Shown: one piece after another, positions 49,585-60,230 of the stretch
Numbering within the stretch: position 1 is the stretch's first letter
Layout of the letters: each line of letters opens with the position of its first letter
Translations under genes and position numbers: made by a program
NCBI GenBank assembly: GCA_013176395.1
Contig: JABMLP010000010.1
Location: forward strand, 1,488,001-1,552,000
DNA: 64,000 nt
Direction of reading: 5' to 3'
Source of the DNA: Venturia oleaginea
Lineage: Eukaryota > Ascomycota > Dothideomycetes > Venturiales > Venturiaceae
Notes under the pieces: generated by a model
Seen by the model: the letters and a program-made list of their open reading frames with translations, nothing else
Databases searched by the model: none
Told to the model about the DNA's origin: nothing

Positions 49585-50280
49585 TGTTACGGGGAACTCG
49601 TTTCTCAACACAGTTGATTATGTCAAGACCTTCTTGACACCTGTGTTCTCTTGTTCTGGTCCGCGGGTTTGGGGTAAGGGCAATATCAGTCTGGAAGTAC
49701 TTACCTTGAGTACCTTCCCTTGCTAAGGTTCTTTGGAGGCTCACTAGATCCTAGCCGTTCGATGTATCTCCCAATTCAATTGTCGTCTAACCGATTTGAT
49801 CCTCAGATCAATCCTGAACGCTTGTCGGTTAGTATGAAGGTTGGGGGTGGGCTTGCTTCGTATGCATATGACTTGTGCTTGATTGTATCTAAGTAAAAGG
49901 TCGTTACTGTAGTAGGTTGAGGAAGCTCCTATGTGAGAAACATAACATGAGATAACCACGAAGAGAGAAAGGAAAGTCCGTCCAACGTCCTCCCTATATA
50001 CCCTTCTGGTTCTGGGTGCCAAGGTGTATTCCCACACCTCTTGGCTCTTCCCACACTTCCCACACTGTGGGCAATGCCAAGTGCTGTGGGAACTGTAGGA
50101 ATATCACGTGACTCCTGCACGTACTATTCTCTCTTAGGACTGACCTGGTTGCACCAGTCCCCTTCTTGTGCGCCCAAAGGATTCCACTCCACATCAGTCC
50201 TAACAACAACTTCTTGTTATCCAACCATCCTCTGCAAGTCCCGCTGTCCCTGCTCTTCGGTCTTGAGGTGATCTGTAACA
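49585..50280. mobile_element. Solo LTR, 696 bp, nested in P3
   Basis: Starts TGTTACGGGG and ends GATCTGTAACA, with a 6-bp TGTTAC/GTAACA terminal inversion (TG...CA rule). The 5-bp direct repeat CATAA flanks it exactly (49580-49584 and 50281-50285), as produced by LTR-retrotransposon integrase. There is no coding capacity and no second LTR, so it is a solo LTR left by LTR-LTR recombination. It sits just after the P3 transposase stop. A CTATATA box near 49993 could be promoter sequence; orientation is not determined. Confidence 0.92.
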
Positions 50281-50357
50281 CATAATAGAGTAATTGATGA
50301 GGATACGAAAATGTGTACCGCTCGGTGGTGTGTACCGCTCGATGGTGGATTACGTTA

Positions 50358-50676
50358 ACAATAACAGGCACATCTCCGGGCCCTCAGCCACGCGCATTCA
50401 CGATACCATCACACTCGATCAAGATCAGCTTCGATCGGACCTGTAGTGGCGCATGCTCAGTTCACGAGCTTATGACATACTCTACACCACTTCGAGATAG
50501 ACAGCGATTAACCTCTGGCAATGTCAAAATGTCTGGCTTTTGGGAAGTTTACGAACACGATCATGAATGTTAGACTTCTCCAAAAGAGCCTGACTCGCTT
50601 ACTAGCAAAAGAGGCCATGAATTTGGGGGACCGATGAGTCTCTTGAATGCACTAGAATCCCCCGGCATCTAGATTA
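50358..50676. other. Short spacer between P3 and the Tc1-like element
   Basis: 320 bp of unique-looking sequence; nothing recognisable. Confidence 0.45.
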
Positions 50677-50678
50677 TA

Positions 50679-52021
50679 CAGTAGGGTCGCACAAGTTTCC
50701 GTACAGCCGAGATCGCTCAAAAAATGGTGATTATTGTAATTACATTATCGCGCTTTCAACGCGATCATTTTCGCTCATATTCTCGTATAATGTACAGTAA
50801 TACCAGGGCTACAAAATGAGCCATTCAGTGAGCTATTTGGTATTTTGTGTGCCACCCATCTGCCGCCAGTAATGCCTCAACCCTCCTTGGCATTGACTCA
50901 AGTACAGCATCAAAATAATGTTGTTCAATAAGCCGCCAGGCCTTAATAAGTGCTTCTCCTAGAACCTCTCGTATATTGTCTACACCGCCAGTAACGTATT
51001 CAATCATAGGTTCCACTTCGTAGACCAATTCCTTGAGCCTCCGCCAGAGGTTTTCAATCGGGTTCATATCAGGACTGTAGAGCGGCGCATCTTGTAGTGG
51101 AATGAGGTTTTCCTTAAACCAGACTATAGTCTTTTTGGCTTTGTGGATAGGCGCGTTATCCTGCATAAATTTAAGGCCCGGTTCGTATACTGTAGGTAGC
51201 ATTTCGTCGAGTAACTTGATATACGAGTTCGTAGAGTAGCCTTGACGCTTGCTCTCTAGGTCACGCTTAAGAATGTACAATTCAGAGCGCCCTACTTGGC
51301 CAGAGAAGCATGCCCAAATCATGATAGACACTCCTTTGCCCTTCTTATAGGTATCAATCATTGAGGTCTCCCATTTTTGTCCTGGTGTGCGAAAACACCA
51401 TGTTCTTGCCTTGCCGGTCCCTCGCTCAACTGAGCACTCGTCAGACCATATAATCTTCGCCCAATCTTCAGCTTTCCACGACATGTGCTGCTCTGCCCAG
51501 AGCTTCCTGGCGTCAGCATGTACCTGTGTGAGGAAAGGGCGCCTTGCAGACCTCCAATTTGCGATTCCGTACTCTTTCAATATCCTCCTGATGGTATCCT
51601 TCGAAAAATCGATGCAAGCCTGTCTTTTGACCTCCTCGTACGTTAACTTAGGCTGCGTACGTATAATGCGTAACAGAGATCGTTCATCTCGGTCTGTATA
51701 CGAGCGTGGCCGGCCGCTGGAAGGTAGGGATTCGCCGTTCTGGCGTAATGGGGCCTTTTCAAGGCTGTATTGGATGGTGGAACGCGGTAGTTTTTGTAGC
51801 GCCGCAATTGCGCCTAAACTGAGCCCGGCTTCACGCTGCGCATCAATTTTGCCGCGTTGATATGGAGTAAGACGATGATTAGGAAGCCTCTGCGGGTTTA
51901 TAGGAGTCAATGGCTTTCGTTGAGGTGGCATAATGGTAGTGCAAAGATAATGTGTTAAAAAATGAGAGGTGTAGATTTCGCGTTTTCGCTTAATTGTACG
52001 GAAACTTTTGCCCTAGTACTG
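50679..52021 (-). mobile_element. Apparently intact Tc1-like DNA transposon
   Basis: 1343 bp, flanked by TA (50677-50678 and 52022-52023). Ends start CAGTAGGGTCGCAC on the left and, in reverse complement, CAGTACTAGGGC on the right; both share AAGTTTCCGTACA, giving imperfect TIRs of about 27 bp. One uninterrupted transposase fills the interior. Confidence 0.93.
50825..51931 (-). CDS. Tc1-like transposase, full length
   Basis: 368 residues from the ATG at 51929-51931, with no stop or frameshift. N-terminal paired helix-turn-helix regions (LTPYQRGKIDAQREAGLSLGAIA ... STIQYSL; then the second HTH up to ILKEYGIANWRSARRP with the usual linker). The DDE catalytic domain has Asp in IWSDECSVERG, Asp in FMQDNAPIH and Glu in DMNPIENLW, the last two 34 residues apart (DD34E, the Tc1 signature). 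All catalytic residues and the family length are kept, so it could be active; activity is not shown by sequence alone. It inserts near an already decayed element, which suggests it arrived later. Confidence 0.95.
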   Translation of the reverse strand: MPPQRKPLTPINPQRLPNHRLTPYQRGKIDAQREAGLSLGAIAALQKLPRSTIQYSLEKAPLRQNGESLPSSGRPRSYTDRDERSLLRIIRTQPKLTYEEVKRQACIDFSKDTIRRILKEYGIANWRSARRPFLTQVHADARKLWAEQHMSWKAEDWAKIIWSDECSVERGTGKARTWCFRTPGQKWETSMIDTYKKGKGVSIMIWACFSGQVGRSELYILKRDLESKRQGYSTNSYIKLLDEMLPTVYEPGLKFMQDNAPIHKAKKTIVWFKENLIPLQDAPLYSPDMNPIENLWRRLKELVYEVEPMIEYVTGGVDNIREVLGEALIKAWRLIEQHYFDAVLESMPRRVEALLAADGWHTKYQIAH

Positions 52022-52023
52022 TA

Positions 52024-52667
52024 CATTCGTGGATCTACCAGCCCTACAAGGCAGTAGAACTTTCAATTATAGGAAGGCTCTTTCTTACATAGTCCATTGT
52101 TTCCTGTCGAAATTGTCGAGTAGTGACATTCAGTTGCATGGATGGAAAAGTCGATTGATGGAAGTGGAGGTGCAGTGTAGTAGAGGTGATCAAATTTCGG
52201 AGTCGATCCCGTGATATACATGTGGTATAATTCTCAGAGGGCGATTCAGTTGGAATCAGCGATCAGGCAATATATATTGCAGGGATTCACGGTATACTCG
52301 TTTCATATGCGTGACTCAATACTCAAAATCTCATAGCTACCTCGTTCCTGTTGTACAACTAGCAGCTGAAGGCATCGACGTCACATATATCAGGAACAGG
52401 TTAGTCATCGGGTTCGCGTTCCAAGCTAGCTATCCATTCAGAGGCTGTTCAAAAGGACCACTCCGATAGCCGTGGCGTGTTGTGGACTACAGGGACGATA
52501 GTTCTTTCGAATTTCGACGTGCGAAAGCAACAGGAGATGATTGTTTCAGTACCTTTAATTGCCCGCAAATGATGCTTCGACAAAGGTGACGTCCTATTGT
52601 CTTGCGAAAGGCCAATGGTGTAGTCTTAACCCAACTCATCTAACGACCATCAACAACACTGCCACCA
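52024..52667. other. Intergenic, right of the Tc1-like element
   Basis: No gene or repeat recognised. Confidence 0.45.
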
Positions 52668-53448
52668 TCACTTTGTATCAAGTGCAGATTCTTGGCCATC
52701 CACTGCCCATTCTCCTATGTTGTGCTCTCCACAAACGTTGAACGTGTCTATGAGAGGCACAACAAGTTCCTCCGCTCGATGCCATTCCGTACCTGTAGCT
52801 TATAATGCCCAAAGGATTGCAAATACCTGGCTCGCGCGATAGTTGGGGACTCTCCAGTCGCTTCTCTTGGGCTCTTTGAACTGGTGTGGGGCTCCATGGT
52901 CCCAGAAATACTTGGCCCAAGTCCAAAAATTGGCCTTCCGCGTTGCGATTATTGTTAGCCTGTTGTTAAAGCTGCGACACATTTCGAACTCAACGTTGTC
53001 AACCTGGAGATTATTTAGTTCGGATTTCACGGGTTTCGGATCGCAATAAGTTAACAGAAGTTTGCTCAATATTTTGAATCAACTGTACCCATCTAATGTC
53101 TCAACGGGGCATCTCATGGCAATTGCAGAAGACTTACATTGTCAAGGCGATACTTTCCAACTGCATCTTCAAAGCGGTCGGCCACTATCCTATCGTTGTC
53201 GAGCATCAAGAATCGGAATTGCTGTTCCAAGAAGTAAATGCTAATTGCTTCGCGACCGATTTGAGTACACAGGCGTAGTAGTGGAGGGACAACTTCGATT
53301 CCTGGCGTTACGTGGACTTCCTCGAAATCATGAAGTAGGGTTTGTCTCCAGATTATATTTCGTATCTCGGCAGGCAGCGACAGGAGAGAGGTGCTATGAT
53401 TGTGGAGCGTAGCTTTGTAGAGGGTCGTGATGGAGGTAGATCAGACAT
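52668..53448 (-). pseudogene. 2EXR/F-box-like protein gene, probable pseudogene
   Basis: Read leftwards from the ATG at 53446-53448 (MSDLPPSRPSTK), the frame must shift by one base before SLLSLPAEIRNIIWRQTLL, the 2EXR-type motif near the N-terminus (LP-x-EIR-x-x-IW). It continues through VVPPLLRLCTQIGREAISIYF to KYRLDN, then a GT-AG intron (53137 to 53004). The second exon runs VDNVEFEMCRSFNN ... WAKYFWDHGAPHQFKEP ... NYRASQVFAILWAL and meets TAA at 52800-52802. The same frame stays open past that TAA for about 43 codons (EWHRAEELVVPLIDTFNVCG) to TGA at 52668-52670, as expected for a nonsense mutation in a once longer gene. Such proteins are common in Leotiomycetes; their function is unknown. 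An extra unannotated exon could explain the start, but not the TAA. Confidence 0.62.
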
Positions 53449-54001
53449 ATTTTTTGCAGGGGTTGATGATGAATGTAGTGCAGAGGGCCAGTAACATATG
53501 ATGGAGAAGTATATTGTGCATAATGCGCTCTTGGAATCTTAGGATCGGAAAAGCTTACTATCGAAATTGAGAGCATTAGTACCAGAATCTGTCGATCCTG
53601 TAGTTCATGTCCGCTGACAATGAGATGACTTCGGTTGCACTTGTATAGCACTCTCAAATCGAGAACGATATCGATGAGTTTCTGGAAATCGAAGAGAATG
53701 CCCTTAGCAGAAATATAGCGATATTGACCTCAACTTTAAGGATGTGGCTTTGGAGTGACGGCCAAGGATGGTCCACAAATACATATTGCGTCCCTAAATC
53801 GTGCTCCCGATCTTCAACGGGCCGTCCGGAAGAGCTGTGAGCCGGAAAAACATCATCACTACCTCAGCTATTGCTAGAAGGTAGCACGACGTTAACGATG
53901 CCGTCGTCAACGCGTAATGGTTACGGGAGTGACAGCATGGAGCTCTTTGAAGAACTCCGCGCTCCCTCTCCAGTTTTTGATCTTCGTACGCGTCCATCAC
54001 C
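53449..54001. other. Intergenic, upstream of the MRJP-like gene
   Basis: No gene is seen. Confidence 0.45.
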
Positions 54002-55518
54002 ATGTCATCCTTCATAGCTCTGTTCCTTTTTCTAGCGAGCGCGTTCGCTCAAATCATATTTCAAAATAGTTCTGGCACCATTTTACGCGTCGACAATGGT
54101 ACCTATGGTCCTGAAGCTGAGGAGTTCCATTATTACTATGGCCAATGGCCGATTGGATTAGCCGTTTCCAGCTCAGGGAGACTGTTTGTTTGCTATACAC
54201 GCGGAACTTATGATTACACCCTAGGAGAGGCTGTGAACAAAACGGCAGGTAAGAATTTCTTTGGCATAGTTGTAGAAGCGTCAGCGATTCATGTCACTTT
54301 CGAATATCTTCGATGGAGATCAATATCGATAATTTCTGGCGATTTCTCTTTTACAATTCGCCAGGAAATTATCGATATTGATCTCCGTCAGAAAGTGTCA
54401 ACCTATTTTGAGCAGAGGGATAGAGAGATATAGACTGAATGCTCGAGGTTATACCGACATCGACAGCGTAAACTTATTCCTCATCAGAACAAGCATACCC
54501 ACCGAATCTCAACCTTCCTGTGTCAGCACTGAACACGAGCTTCAATAGCATCCCGTTTGGAAGTGCCAATTCGACAGGCCTGATCAGCGTACAAGCTCTG
54601 TACATAACATCCGAAACGTCCTCTCGTCCCGAAACCCTTTGGGTGCTCGATACTGGCCGGCCTACAATCATGAATGCCCAAGGTGTTCCTTCCATGCCCT
54701 ATGCCCAACCAGGAGGACCAAAAGTCATTGCTATTTCTCTCTCTAACGATACCGTATACGCAACCTACACATTCCCAGCCAACGTCCATTATCCCGACTC
54801 ATACATGAACGACATCCGTTTCGACCTTCGACCGAATGTTACAAGCGGTGGGCAGGGTGTAGCATACATTGTGGACAGTTCGGATGAAGGACGTCCAGGT
54901 TTCATTATGCTCGATCTGGGAACTGGAGAATCATGGCGAAGATTGACACAGCATCCTTCGGTATTGCGAGTCAACAATGATGTGCCTGTCTACCAGGGCA
55001 AACCCTTCTATCAACATACCCTTGGGCAGCCTATCAATACCTTGAGAGAAGGGCTAGACGGCATCCAGATCACTCCAGACGGTAGCAGAATCTACTATTC
55101 TCCATTGACCAGCGATTATCTCTTCTCTATTCCCGCTGCAAACTTACTCGCTCGCGATACCGACCCTCTGGCCGAACTCGCGGCTTCCGCCAACGTCTCG
55201 TCCCATGGCCAACGCGGCGGCAACGGAAACGGTTTTGAAGGGGATTCCAACGGCTTGATCTACCAATTAGTGCCCGAGCACAACGGTGTATTTGTCTACG
55301 ATCCAAACGACCTCCAGACCCACCCTTTTGCAAGGGATCCCAGGGTGATTTGGCCAGATAGTTGTACGATCGGACAGGATGGATATTTGTATGTAAATAT
55401 CAATCATCTGCCGTATCAGCCAATGTGGAACTACAATGTTGATGGGAGGGTGCATCCAGGTGCGGTTTTGAGGTGGAAGTTGCCGAATGGTGGGAGTAAG
55501 ATTATGAGCTTGGGTTAG
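54002..55518 (+). CDS. Secreted MRJP/yellow-family protein
   Basis: Exons 54002-54248 and 54488-55518 give 425 residues. The N-terminus MSSFIALFLFLASAFA is a signal peptide. The body has yellow/major-royal-jelly-protein signatures: YGQWPIGLAVSSSGRLFV, LWVLDTGRP, GGPKVIAISLSNDTV, YPDSYMNDIRFDL, GVAYIVDSSDEGRPG, LDLGTGESW, SPLTSDYLFSIP and DSCTIGQDGYLYV, consistent with a six-bladed beta-propeller. Insect relatives act in pigmentation or as food proteins; fungal members are secreted and of unknown substrate. The exon join (NKTA then EQAYPPNL) keeps the frame. The intron is 239 nt, long for this genome, and holds the hairpin at 54315-54386. Confidence 0.86.
54315..54386. repeat. Hairpin-forming inverted repeat inside the MRJP-like intron
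   Basis: The left arm 54315-54342 (GGAGATCAATATCGATAATTTC then TGGCGA, written as two blocks) and the right arm 54358-54386 are reverse complements with one 1-base bulge and a 15-nt loop. Weaker complementarity continues outwards (CACTTTC on both sides). Confidence 0.85.
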
Positions 55519-55549
55519 AGATCTGAGTTTTTATTACATAGCTGGACCG

Positions 55550-55928
55550 CCAAGGGCTTAAACGAGCTCTGGGCTGGATTGGCTGAAATCGGAATTTTAG
55601 CTCATCTAACTGATCTAAGGCTACGTACGTGTACGACTTAGATATATTCACACAAACAGAATACGCTCAAAATACACTCAGAATTCTTAGATAGGTTCGA
55701 TGGATTGGAAACAGGGCAGCCATTCAAATTTAGCCAATCAGATACCTAGAATCTCAACCCTTCGAACCCAGCCAAAATCGGCCGGGTTCGATGGATTGGC
55801 CACGAACAGCGGGATTTTTCAACCCATCTAAATCTGTAGCACACCTCAACACGGGTTGGATTGATGGAAATAAGCGCCATGACATTTAAGCCCGACCAAT
55901 CCATCCAATATCTCATACAAGCCCCAAT
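55550..55928. repeat. MITE copy B (same family as 11790-12178)
   Basis: Left TIR AAGGGCTTAAACGAGCTCTG (from about 55552) closely matches the left TIR of copy A. The right TIR, in reverse complement, reads GGGGCTTGTATGAGATATTG. Internal blocks shared with copy A run in the same order: CTGATTGGCTAAATTTGAAT, GCCGATTTTGGCTGGG and TAAGCGCCATGACATTTAA (copy A differs at scattered sites). Non-coding; starts 32 bp after the MRJP-like stop codon, so it may lie in that gene's 3' UTR. Confidence 0.8.
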
Positions 55929-56407
55929 TCCTTACATCTAGATAAGGCTCGGTCATATGTACAACACACTCAGCTGAATACTGAGATATAACAGCTTGTC
56001 AAGGTTCTCTCTCTACCTTCCTGCGTCCGATCTTCATGATCGCAAATGGATAATTCCAAGAGAGGTTTCTTTCCTCACGCGTACAATCAATTCTGTGTTC
56101 CCAATGAGCCTTTCCGAGTTCCAGGCATGGACAGAAATGTATGGCCATCGAATAACAGGCACACAATCGATAACTGCCATAGAAACTGGTGGTCTGCACA
56201 AATCTGCACGATGACTGCAAGTTCTCTGCCGTGTTGATTGATGTTTGTCTCCAGGAGAAATCTCCGATGGATGGTGATTGGTGAGATTTCATGAACGGTT
56301 ACTCCTCTTGCCCGTGTTTTGTTTCAGGGATGGGTCGACCGCGAAACAATAGGTAAGCCAAATACTTCACAAGACCGCGCGATATGTCCCACCTGCAATA
56401 ACCCAAA
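55929..56407. other. Upstream region of the CLASP gene
   Basis: No gene is seen. Short overlapping frames at 55999-56292 are not convincing. Confidence 0.45.
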
Positions 56408-59400
56408 ATGGCCATGGTGAACATGGAAGACCAGGCGACAAACCTCGTCGCCACCCTCAAGCGGACCTCTGTTGCTACCGACGCGAAGATTACGGCTTTC
56501 AACGGTCTGAAGTCGAACATAAAGCACCTCCGCGTCCCAGATGCTGCCCAACCGACTGTTTTCGAGTGCATCAAGCTCGCCATAGCCTCGCAGGCTTCTC
56601 CTACCCTCGTCTCCACTGGGCTTTCTACTCTAGCACATCTGATCAAGCGACTTGTATTGCAAGACCAGACCAATGTTGTCACAGCACACGCAAAGAGATT
56701 ACTACCTATACTCCTCGACCGGCTTGGCGATGCGCGTGAAAGCCACCGCAATGCTGCTTCACAATGCATTGGAGATATCTGGCCATACTCTCATACCGAA
56801 GCGGAACAGACAATACGCGAAGGAGCTCTGTCTGGGAACAATGCACGCGCAAAGGAGATGGGCATGCTGTGGGTAGTCAAGGTATGACAAACATCTCAGT
56901 CGATCGGGCAAACTTGGACAACTAACGCAGTCCAGATGAACAAATCAGACGGCCTGCAGTTCAAGTCCTTTGTACCGCAACTTGTTGCACTTCTTGAAGA
57001 TGCTGATGGTATGGTGCGAGAAACAGCAAAGAGCTGTGTCGTTGAACTTTTCCGGTAAGTCTTGTTTATCACGGTTGTTTACACTTTTCTTTCACAACAC
57101 GCAAATGCTTACAACAAGGTATAGAAATGCTCCAGAACGAGCAAAGACCGATTTGAAGAAGCGTATGACACAACAAGGAGTCCGCAAGACCATTGAATCG
57201 CACGTTGTATCCCAGATTGGACTCCGGAATTCCGTCGAACCAGACCTCGCTGCTTCAAGCATGTCCATCCAGACCGCTCCAGACCTCTCACATACTGTTC
57301 TCGGCGACAGCATAATGTCCGAAGTTCCACCTCCACAAGAGACTGTACCAATGGACCCCCTTCACGTCTCGGACCAACGCGAATTGGAAGACATCTTCAG
57401 AGACATGCTCCCACCTTTTGAAGGTAGAGAGTCAGAACACAACTGGATGGTGCGGGACAAAAATGTAATGAAGATACGGCAACTCACGAAGGGCAATGGA
57501 CCAACAGAGTTTCGCGCCGCCTTTGTCCCTGGTGTCAAGAGTTGCCTAGATGGTATATTGAAGGTTGCGAACTCTCTCAGGACGACAGTCTCGAGCAATG
57601 GCTGTCTATGCATACAAGAGTTGGCGAGAACTCTCGGCCCAGGTCTGGATCCAATGGTGGAGATATTAATACAAAACTTCATCAAGACCTGCGCTGCCAC
57701 GAAGAAAATTGCTGCTGAGAACGGCAATGCCACAGTCGACATAATACTGCAGAATGGCTCCTACTCGGCACGGTTGATGCATCACATGCTTCTGTCCTTC
57801 CAGGACAAGAATGTGCAAACTCGCACCTACGCATCTGGTTGGTTGGAAACTCTAATCAAGAAGCATTCGAATCACAAAGCTCACATTGAGCATTCTGGCG
57901 GATTGGAGGTCGCGCAGCAATGTCTCAAGAAAGGACTGGCGGATGCTAATCCCAAAGTCCGAGAAGGCGCAAGAGGTGCATTCTGGCAATTCGCTCGGGT
58001 TTGGCCTGATCATGCAGAAACCATCATGAACTCCCTGGATCCGAAATCTAAGGGACAACTCGAAAAGGATTCGCGCAACCCTCACGCCGGATCATTGTCT
58101 TCGTCAGTGTCCAGCACAGCCAGTGCTGCCCCAAAAGCGCGACCAGGACTTCCACTTGGCCGACAATCGGTTCGGGATGCTATACTGGCTCAGCGAAAAG
58201 CTGCATTGGAATTAAAAGGTATACCTGACCGGCCAAGTTCTGCCCAGTCACACTTCTCTCCCGTTAAATCGAAGCCGACGACCCGCGCACCGTCTGGAAG
58301 ATCAGTCGCTGGCAGGCCACCTTCGGCCTTTGCACGAGAACCCCCGGCGGCTGCTCCCGCGCATCCATCCGGATCGCTCCTGTCTGCTCCTGTTCGACGT
58401 CCTAGACCACAGGTCCCACGACCAAAAACTGCCGACCCCTATGCAGATAGCAGGAGGGCAAATGCACAGACACCTACCATAAGTCCGAGCAATAGTCCTG
58501 ATAAGTCAATCAAAGCCACAGTGAAAACTTCGACACGAACGCCTGCAAATGTGAGGGCATATGCGCCTACAGCCAGCTCGACTGTGAGAAGCAAGTCCCG
58601 ACTTGGGAGCACCATCCCCAAGCCGTCTCCTCGACGAGCCACAGCCGGTGCTACAGATAGTCCGATGTCGAGTCCTGCCGGTAAGGACAGTGCCGTTCCA
58701 TTCTCCAGACCGCCAGATGACGACAATGCCTATGCCTTGCCGCCGCAGCGGTCATCGAGAGTTGAAAAGCCAGTGTCGATAGATGGGGTCACGCAAGATA
58801 TCGATGACGAAGGCTTCACATTGGTACTGCCCAACTTACGCAGCCATGCATTTGACGATAAGCCAGTACTGAGCGCTTCTCAGCCAAAGATGAACACACC
58901 TCAGAAATCTAACACGCCACAAAAGAATCTTACTCCGCGACTGTCTCCCATCAAATCCGCGTCCACAAACTCCCCTTCATTACTTCAGCGACTTCGAAGT
59001 CCTCCCACGCGATCACCTGAACGAGCAAGGAGTCCTGTGGTCACCGCGCTTGATCAGCTTGACGTTGAGCCTGTTGTGCAGGTGTACGAAGATCCATTTG
59101 TGGGTGACGAAGAGCCTGCTCAATCCGATGAGGTTGAGAAGCCTGTCCTTGAAGAGCTGTCCCTCAATGGCAGGGCCAATGAGCGTGCATTTAGCGAAGA
59201 GCCCAGCGCTACTTTCGAGTTGAGGCAGAGCACACGCAGCAACGAGCAGAACACTCCTCGCCACCACAAGACAACGAGTACTGGTAGCGTGATCATCAAC
59301 GGCGACCCCAGTGAATCCATGATGCAACAAGATCACACAGAGACGCTCCGCTCGAGGCGCTTATTAGCAAGCGGCATCGAGCGCATCCGTGCAAAGACAC

Positions 59401-60230
59401 TGGACGCTCACGGTTTCCGTCGCGTCCAAAATCTCGTCAAGGGAAACCAAGATATCTGGGGTGACGATAGCCAGCGCTTCGGCGAGTTGTTATTCGCGCT
59501 GCTCGGATATCTCGAAGGATCAAACGATTCTTTGCGCGCGCCAGGCGAGTCCAACTCATCTTCAAATGCGACGAAAGCACATAATCTCAAGACACAGGCA
59601 TTGACTACGCTTCGTGCCATACTCGCTGTCCATTGCAAGGAAGCTGCTCCATACTACTCGAGAGCACTATGCTCTGTTTTAGTGATGAGGAAGTGGTTCG
59701 AAGAGAGCCAGCACATCAGCAGCGATATTGAGAGAACTGCAGAAGACATCATTAAATTCGGACAACCCAATGACTCCATCAACGCCGTTCTTGATCTTGT
59801 CGAGGGTCTGTCTGGCGCTGTGCCTGGATCTCCCAGCTCCTCAACGAGCTCAGCATCTGACCCGTCCACCTCACCTGTTCTCTCTGGAGCTCAGCTAGAC
59901 CCCGGTGGCTCTAATGGCAAAACAGTTGTTCTTTCGCTCTCCGTTCTTGGCTCTCTGCTTTCTGCTGCCCAGGCCAAGAACATCCCACTTAGTTCTTCGC
60001 AGACACAGAGATTGGGTCGTGTTGCGCTGAAGTTTCTGCAGGACACAGACGCAGATGTGCGCAAGGCTGATGTCGACTTTTGTCTCGTTATGCATCGTGT
60101 TCTGCGCGATGAGCAAGGCGGAGAAGGCAAGGAGGGTGAGGCATTCTGGAAAATGATGCGTGGTGTTGGCATTCGGGAGAACAACATCAACCTTATCACT
60201 TACTACTTGGCTAAGAAGGTAAGAACTTGA
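56408..60230 (+). CDS. stu1: CLASP-family microtubule-associated protein (Stu1-like)
   Basis: Exons 56408-56881, 56936-57054 and 57125-60230 give 1232 residues; later in-frame ATGs at 56414 and 56423 are alternative starts. The N-terminal part is an array of HEAT/TOG-type helices (MEDQATNLVATLKRTSVATDAKITAFNGLKS ... RLGDARESHRNAASQCIGDIW). A second TOG-like block covers roughly residues 280-480 (NWMVRDKNVMKIRQLTKGNG ... QTRTYASGWLETLIKKH ... NPKVREGARGAFWQFARVWPDHA). A basic Ser/Pro-rich linker contains SRLGSTIPKPS, an S-x-I-P motif of the kind that binds EB1-family proteins. A helical C-terminal domain ends the protein. CLASPs stabilise spindle and cytoplasmic microtubules. The last codons AAG-AAG-GTAAGA look like an intron donor, so the true C-terminus may differ. 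Confidence 0.92.

Larger units (their letters stand above)
47823..50355 (+). mobile_element. Full-length but decayed pogo-like transposon, element P3, split by a solo LTR
   Basis: TIRs of about 63 bp begin ACGTAATCCACCATTGAGCG at 47823 and mirror at 50355, flanked by TA (47821-47822, 50356-50357). Each TIR has a 10-base ACGTA leader and two tandem 17-bp boxes ending GAGCGGTACACA. Total length is 2533 bp; subtracting the 696-bp LTR and its 5-bp duplication leaves 1832 bp, a normal Fot1/pogo length. Confidence 0.94.
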
